Assembly: GCF_020907405.1 (NCBI RefSeq)
Contig: NZ_JAJJOE010000013.1
Span: 1 to 64,000 of the forward strand
From: Arthrobacter sp. zg-Y769
GTDB lineage: Bacteria > Actinomycetota > Actinomycetes > Actinomycetales > Micrococcaceae
Direction: 5' to 3'
DNA: 64,000 bases
A program made the translations under genes and the position numbers. The notes under the pieces are model-generated. The model saw nothing but the letters and a program-made list of their open reading frames with translations, searched no databases and was not told where the DNA came from. Below are positions 59,825 through 64,000 of this stretch, piece by piece. Every line of letters begins with the position of its first letter. Position 1 is the first letter of the stretch.

Positions 59825-61350
59825 GCGTCTCCACCGGCATGCTGCGGCCCGCCGCCCCGGCTGCCGCAGCCCGGACCGCCGCCCCGGGGTCCGCCACGGG
59901 GTCCGCTTCCGCTGGAATGGGGTCGGACCACTTCGCATCCTCGCTCCAGGACGCCCTTGCCCCTTCGACCCAAACCTCAACCGGATCCGGGAAACCGGAG
60001 ACGGACGCGGACGGTAAGGCCGCAGCGGCTTCCCCGATGCAGCCTGCGGCCGGACCGCTCCCGGGCATCCCCGGATCAGCGACGCCCTTCCCGGCAGCCG
60101 GCTTTGCCGGCCTGGCGGGGATCCCCCTTCCCGACGCAGCAGTTTCCGGCACCGGCCCGATCAGCCCGGAAGCAGCCGACAACACGCCAGCCGGAACAGC
60201 TGCATCCGGCGCTGAGCCTGCGTCCCCCGAAGCAGCCTCACCCGGTGCAGCAGCGACTGCCGCCACCACGGCGGCCAATGCCTCCGCAGCTGCCGCCACC
60301 ACGGCGGCCAATGCCTCCGCAGCTGCCGCCACCACGGCGGCCAATGCCTCCGCAGCTGCCGCCGCAGCCGCCCTGGCCGTCACCACCCCGGGCGCCGCCG
60401 CACTTACAGCGAGTCCGGCAGGCGTTCCGGGCGCCGCCAAGGGCGCCGCCACTAACAGCGTTGCCGTTTCCGGCGCCTCCAGCGCGGTTCCGACGGCGAA
60501 CTCCGGGGCCGGAACAGCTGCCGGTGCCACGGCGAACGCAGCAGCGCCGGCCGCATCCGGGGCAGCCGCCTCCGGAACGGCCCGGCACGCACCGGCATCG
60601 ACCGCTTCAGCAGTGTCCACAGCTTCCGGCGCCGCGCCGGCACCGGTCCCTGCGGCTCCGGACAGTGCACCGGTTTCTCCATCCGGCACTGCGGCCGATG
60701 CTTCCCCGAATGCCGCCGGCAGCCCGGGGTTCCCGCCGTCGGCGTTCACCGTGCTGCCCGCCGGTGCCGACAATGCAGCGGCTGCCGCACCGGCCGCTGC
60801 CGGGGCACTAGCGGAAACCGCCGCGCCCGGACCGGTTCCCAGCCTGCCGCCGCTGCCGTCCTCCGCACCTGTCTCCGGCGCGGCAGCCATGCCGGCCGCA
60901 GCAGCGGTTCCCGCCGCGCCGGTAACCCCCGCGCTGCTGCCCCAGGTGTCCCAGCCGCTCTTTTCCCTCGGGTCGGCCCCGCAGGGAGAACACGTGATGA
61001 CCCTGAGCATCACGCCGGACAACCTCGGACCGGTAACCGTGCGCGCCCACGTGGGTGCCGACGGGGTGCGGATCGAGCTCTTCGCTCCGTCCGAAGCCGG
61101 CCGTGAGGCGCTGCGGACCCTGATGACCGACCTGCGCCGGGACCTGGCCGGCTCGGGAATGAACGCGAATCTTTCCCTCTCCGCCCAGGACACCCCGGGC
61201 GAGGGAACGGAACGCCGGGACGGCGAAACGGAACCGGGTTCGGCAAAGTACGCCCCGTCAAACCCCGAGCGGACTCCGGCGGATCCCGCCCCACGCACTT
61301 ACCGGCCCGGATTCCCCGCGTCGGCATCAACCATCGACTTCCTGGCCTAG
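59821..61350 (+). CDS. fliK: Flagellar hook-length control protein FliK
   Basis: The 509-aa secreted molecular ruler has a very long Ala/Pro/Gly/Thr-rich N-terminal part (1-370) of low complexity, including three 11-residue tandem copies built on TTAANASAAA. The C-terminal Flg_hook domain (about 395-460) shows MTLSITPDNLGPVTVRAHVG and VRIELFAPSEAGREALRTLM. FliK measures hook length and switches export specificity. ATG 59821 overlaps the peptidase stop (ATGA). Assignment is by the C-terminal domain and position before flgD-flgE. Confidence 0.9.
   Translation: MSVSTGMLRPAAPAAAARTAAPGSATGSASAGMGSDHFASSLQDALAPSTQTSTGSGKPETDADGKAAAASPMQPAAGPLPGIPGSATPFPAAGFAGLAGIPLPDAAVSGTGPISPEAADNTPAGTAASGAEPASPEAASPGAAATAATTAANASAAAATTAANASAAAATTAANASAAAAAAALAVTTPGAAALTASPAGVPGAAKGAATNSVAVSGASSAVPTANSGAGTAAGATANAAAPAASGAAASGTARHAPASTASAVSTASGAAPAPVPAAPDSAPVSPSGTAADASPNAAGSPGFPPSAFTVLPAGADNAAAAAPAAAGALAETAAPGPVPSLPPLPSSAPVSGAAAMPAAAAVPAAPVTPALLPQVSQPLFSLGSAPQGEHVMTLSITPDNLGPVTVRAHVGADGVRIELFAPSEAGREALRTLMTDLRRDLAGSGMNANLSLSAQDTPGEGTERRDGETEPGSAKYAPSNPERTPADPAPRTYRPGFPASASTIDFLA
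60258..60356 (+). repeat. 33-bp tandem repeat x3 inside fliK
   Basis: Three identical 33-bp units starting at 60258, 60291 and 60324 encode an 11-residue Ala/Thr/Asn unit, in frame. Copy-number change would lengthen or shorten the FliK ruler. Confidence 0.9.
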
Positions 61351-61363
61351 AAAAGGAGACCAC

Positions 61364-61825
61364 ATGCCCGTAGAAGGAGTAGTGGCAGCAGGCGGCATCA
61401 CCGCCGACGGGACCACCACCCGCGCGCCCAAGCAAACCATGGACAGCGAGGTCTTTATGCACCTGCTGGTCACCCAGCTGCGTAACCAGGACCCCAGTTC
61501 GCCCATGGACACCAACCAGATGATCTCGCAGACCACCGAGCTGGCATCCATGGAGCAACTCACCTCCATGGCGAAGATGGACGAAGAGAATTTCTCCCTG
61601 CAGATGCGTATTGCCGCCGCTGCGCTCATCGGCCAGACGGTTACCTATACCAACGACGACGGTGTGGCCGTCACCGGAACCGCCAAATCGGTCTCCTACG
61701 CCGCCGGCGTCCCGACCGTCAACATCAACGGCGAGGACGTCCTGCTGGACCGAATCTCCGGCGTCGTCGACGGGGCAGCAGATCAAGCCACCGACGCACC
61801 CAAAGCACCCGCAGCAACCGCATAA
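61364..61825 (+). CDS. flgD: Hook capping protein FlgD
   Basis: The 153-aa hook scaffolding protein has the FlgD_N signature SEVFMHLLVTQLRNQDPSSP and DTNQMISQTTELASMEQL (residues 25-65), followed by a short beta domain. It lacks the full C-terminal FlgD Ig/tudor extension of Salmonella (230 aa), as is common in Gram-positives. AAGGAG lies 7 nt before the ATG. Confidence 0.94.
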   Translation: MPVEGVVAAGGITADGTTTRAPKQTMDSEVFMHLLVTQLRNQDPSSPMDTNQMISQTTELASMEQLTSMAKMDEENFSLQMRIAAAALIGQTVTYTNDDGVAVTGTAKSVSYAAGVPTVNINGEDVLLDRISGVVDGAADQATDAPKAPAATA

Positions 61826-61865
61826 CCTTCCTCCCCGGCACCACCAAAGCTGAAAGGCGCCACCA

Positions 61866-63044
61866 ATGCTTCGCTCCCTTTACTCCGGTATCTCCGGACT
61901 CCGCTCGCACCAGACCATGCTCGACGTCACCGGCAACAACATCGCCAACGTCAACACCACCGGCTACAAGGCAACGGCCGTCCAGTTCCAGGACACCCTG
62001 TCCCAGATGACCCAGGGCGCCACCGCCCCGGGCGCCAACACCGGCGGCGGCAACCCCGCACAGGTGGGCCTCGGCGTCCTGGTCTCCGGCATCACCACCA
62101 ACTTCACGCAGGGTTCGGCGCAGGCCACCGGCCGGGCCGAGGACCTGATGATCAACGGCGAGGGTTACTTCATCACCCGCCAGGGCGCCACCTCCACGTA
62201 CACCCGCGCGGGCGCGTTCAACCTCGACGGCGACGGCCGCCTGGTCTCCACGGACGGCGGCATCGTCCAGGGCTGGACCGCCAACGCAGACGGCACCCTG
62301 AACACCGGCGGCGCGGTGGGTAACATCTCCCTGCCCGACGGCGCCACCGTCCCGGCGGCAGCCACCACCGCGGCGACCATGGGCGGCAACCTGCCGTCCG
62401 AGACGGCAGTCGGCCAGTCCGTTGTACGCGACATGGATGTCTATGACGCCAATGGAAACGCTTCCGTAGTCTCGCTGACCTTTACCCGTGCAGGCTCCGC
62501 GACGGACGTCCGGTGGTCAGTGGCCGCCGGAGGCCAGACCGCGGAGCTGGCCTTCGCCAACGGCGCCCAGACGGATGCCAGCGACGATGCCATCACCGTG
62601 GATGGCGTGAGAGTGGATCTCGCCGGACTCAGTGGCTACGCAGGCGTCAGCACTGCCTCCGTCACGGGGCAGAACGGCCGCAGCGCCGGCACGCTGGAGT
62701 CCTTCTCCATCGGCAAGGACGGCACCGTGATCGGTTCCTTCACCAACGGTGCAAAGCAGGCCCTGGCCCGCATCGCCGTCGCCACTTTCACCAACTCGGC
62801 CGGCCTGGAGAAGACCGGCAACTCCAGCTACACCGCCACGGTGAACTCCGGCAACCCCGTCATCGCCGGTCCCGGCGAGGCCGGCGCCGGCGGCATCGGC
62901 AGCGGCATGCTGGAAATGTCCAACGTGGACCTGTCCCAGGAGTTCACCAACCTGATCGTCGCCCAGCGCGGCTTCCAGGCCAATGCCCGCATCATTACCA
63001 CCTCGGACGAAGTGCTGCAGGAACTGACCAACCTGAAGCGCTAG
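61866..63044 (+). CDS. flgE: Flagellar hook protein FlgE
   Basis: The 392-aa hook subunit has N-terminal LRSLYSGISGLRSHQTMLD and NNIANVNTTGYKATAVQFQD (rod/hook signature), with GEGYFITRQGATSTYTRAGA next. The FlgE D2-type middle follows, and the C-terminal SNVDLSQEFTNLIVAQRGFQ and EVLQELTNLKR motif. Size is similar to Bacillus FlgG/E-type hooks. A hairpin at 63056-63103 follows. Confidence 0.95.
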   Translation: MLRSLYSGISGLRSHQTMLDVTGNNIANVNTTGYKATAVQFQDTLSQMTQGATAPGANTGGGNPAQVGLGVLVSGITTNFTQGSAQATGRAEDLMINGEGYFITRQGATSTYTRAGAFNLDGDGRLVSTDGGIVQGWTANADGTLNTGGAVGNISLPDGATVPAAATTAATMGGNLPSETAVGQSVVRDMDVYDANGNASVVSLTFTRAGSATDVRWSVAAGGQTAELAFANGAQTDASDDAITVDGVRVDLAGLSGYAGVSTASVTGQNGRSAGTLESFSIGKDGTVIGSFTNGAKQALARIAVATFTNSAGLEKTGNSSYTATVNSGNPVIAGPGEAGAGGIGSGMLEMSNVDLSQEFTNLIVAQRGFQANARIITTSDEVLQELTNLKR

Positions 63045-63055
63045 CCGGCGTTCCA

Positions 63056-63103
63056 CCGCGGCACGGCTCCTCCCGCAGCACTGCAGGAGGGGCCGTTCCG
63101 CGG
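63056..63103 (+). terminator. Terminator-like hairpin after flgE
   Basis: CCGCGGCACGGCTCCTCC pairs with GGAGGGGCCGTTCCGCGG (two mismatches) around a 12-nt loop. No T-tract. It probably separates the flgB-flgE unit from the flbD-motA unit. Confidence 0.6.
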
Positions 63104-63143
63104 TTATGGGGTCCGCTGAACCCGTGCCCGGCCCCGGTTTTCC

Positions 63144-63170
63144 TAACGATTGGGCCGCAGCGGCCGAAAG
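63144..63170 (+). promoter_or_regulatory. Sigma-28-like promoter candidate for flbD-motA
   Basis: TAAC (63144-63147), a 15-nt spacer and GCCGAAAG (63163-63170) have the -35 box and spacing of the fliC promoter, with one extra -10 mismatch, 49 nt before flbD. Confidence 0.65.
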
Positions 63171-63219
63171 TAGGAGTGAGGGCCTATCGGAGTCCTGTGG
63201 AACCAGCCAGGACGGGGCA

Positions 63220-63525
63220 ATGATTGTTCTTACGCGTCTCAATGATGCTCAATTCGCAATCAACCCTGACCTGATCGAGCGGATCCACGCCAATCCGGAC
63301 ACCACCCTGGTGATGGTCGACGGCGCGAAGTACATCGTGACCGAGAGCCTGCCGGAAGTCATCGACCGCATTGCGGCCTACCGGGCGCAGGTGATCTCCA
63401 TGGCACGTGACATCCCGCCGCGGGTTCCCGGGCGCCCCCTGGGGCTCGTGCCCGATGCTTTCCCGGCAGCCCCGGACAAAACTCCCGTCAGCAAGACCGT
63501 GCCCCTTCGCCCTAGGAACGACTAA
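63220..63525 (+). CDS. flbD: Flagellar FlbD family protein (SwrD-like)
   Basis: The 101-aa protein is of the FlbD/SwrD family of Gram-positive flagellar operons, not the Caulobacter sigma-54 activator of the same name. IVLTRLNDAQFAINPDLIER with TLVMVDGAKYIVTESLPEVI covers the whole conserved region (1-65); the Pro-rich tail is extra. In Bacillus, SwrD increases motor torque, consistent with its place directly before motA. ATG 63220 follows GGACGGGG. Its TAA overlaps motA. Confidence 0.9.
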   Translation: MIVLTRLNDAQFAINPDLIERIHANPDTTLVMVDGAKYIVTESLPEVIDRIAAYRAQVISMARDIPPRVPGRPLGLVPDAFPAAPDKTPVSKTVPLRPRND

Positions 63526-64000
63526 TGGATCCAGCAACAATTATCGGCTTAGTCCTCGCCTTCGGGTCGCTCTACGCCATGATCACCCTCGAAGGTGCCC
63601 ACGTCTCCGCGCTCCTGCTGCCGGCGCCGATGATCCTCGTCTTCGGCGCCACCATTGCCGTGGGGCTGGCCGGTGGAACCTTCAAGGACTTCGTGCTGTC
63701 CTTCAAATCCCTGCCCCGGGCCTTCATGGGCAAAACCCCTCGACCGCAGGAGACCATCGACAAGGTGGTCCTGCTGGCTGAAAAGGCCCGCAGCGAAGGC
63801 CTGCTCTCCCTCGAGCAGGATGCCGCCGAAGTCGAAGATCCTTTCCTGCGTGCAGCCCTGCAGAACATCGCCGACGGCACCGACGGCGAGGAGCTGCGCA
63901 TCCTGCTCGAAGACGAAATCGCCACCAAGGCCGCCACTGACAAGATTCCCGTGAAGTTCTTCAACAGCCTGGGCGGTTATGGACCCACTATCGGCATCAT
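63525..64000 (+). CDS. motA: Flagellar stator protein MotA (3' end outside window)
   Basis: Only the first 158 codons are present; the frame is open to the window edge. The ATG overlaps the flbD stop (TAATG). TM1 (IIGLVLAFGSLYAMITLEGA) and TM2 (ALLLPAPMILVFGATIAVGL) are followed by the cytoplasmic loop ETIDKVVLLAEKARSEGLLS and DPFLRAALQNIADGTDGEEL. The sequence reaches FFNSLGGYGPTIGI, the start of TM3, all typical of MotA. With MotB it forms the proton-driven stator; motB is expected next. Confidence 0.94.
   Translation, partial: MDPATIIGLVLAFGSLYAMITLEGAHVSALLLPAPMILVFGATIAVGLAGGTFKDFVLSFKSLPRAFMGKTPRPQETIDKVVLLAEKARSEGLLSLEQDAAEVEDPFLRAALQNIADGTDGEELRILLEDEIATKAATDKIPVKFFNSLGGYGPTIGI

Overview
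The window is high-GC actinobacterial DNA, most likely from an Arthrobacter-type Micrococcaceae. The pointers are a GTP-dependent PEP carboxykinase, a proteasome-activator (Bpa/PafE) gene, a PRC/DUF2382 stress-type protein, several genes with leaderless-type starts (TANNNT followed about 6 nt later by the start codon), and a flagellar cluster lacking P- and L-ring genes. This assignment is inferred from gene content, not from a database search.

Region 1 (1-16.4 kb) holds housekeeping and catabolic genes: an orphan OmpR-type winged-helix regulator behind a perfect CRP/GlxR-like palindrome, a SixA-type phosphatase, a flavoprotein disulfide oxidoreductase, a GAF-ANTAR RNA-binding regulator, tRNA-Arg(ACG), pckG with its own CRP-like site, a phosphohexomutase with a small partner gene, a RecQ-like helicase carrying a phosphoribosyltransferase-like tail, alpha/beta hydrolase, crotonase, aldo/keto reductase and GNAT genes, and tRNA-Ser(GCT).

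Region 2 (16.4-39.1 kb) holds a prolyl oligopeptidase divergent from an FAD/NAD(P)-binding protein, an aldehyde dehydrogenase, two stress/envelope-type proteins, an epoxide-hydrolase-like enzyme, a YbdK-type carboxylate-amine ligase, a giant secreted nuclease/5'-nucleotidase, a small lipoprotein, galT-galK, a MarR regulator divergent from a Baeyer-Villiger monooxygenase, and a convergent lactonase-like lipoprotein. Both the monooxygenase and the lipoprotein have IdeR/DtxR-like dyads upstream. Next come a seven-unit 32-bp tandem repeat and tRNA-Ser(TGA).

Region 3 (39.1-45.2 kb) holds a quinone oxidoreductase, cstA with its small partner ybdD, the proteasome activator gene bpa with a tightly linked gene of unknown function, and an aldo/keto reductase.

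Region 4 (45.2 kb to the end) is a flagellar locus. flgN-flgK-flgL-fliW lies on the minus strand and the rest on the plus strand: fliA, fliC, fliD-fliS-(114-aa gene), flgB-flgC-fliE-fliF-fliG-fliH-fliI-fliJ-(NlpC/P60 peptidase)-fliK-flgD-flgE, flbD and motA, which runs off the window. Four sites fit a sigma-28 pattern TAAC-N15-GCCGATAG with exact spacing. They lie before flgN, fliC, flgB and flbD, so the FliA encoded here probably drives these late and middle units. The peptidase has no Sec signal and sits where a rod-type muralidase would be expected.

Three short patches (1-105, about 20758-20870 and about 31618-31690) are homopolymeric G/C sequence that looks like damaged consensus at strong GC hairpins, and should not be trusted base by base.
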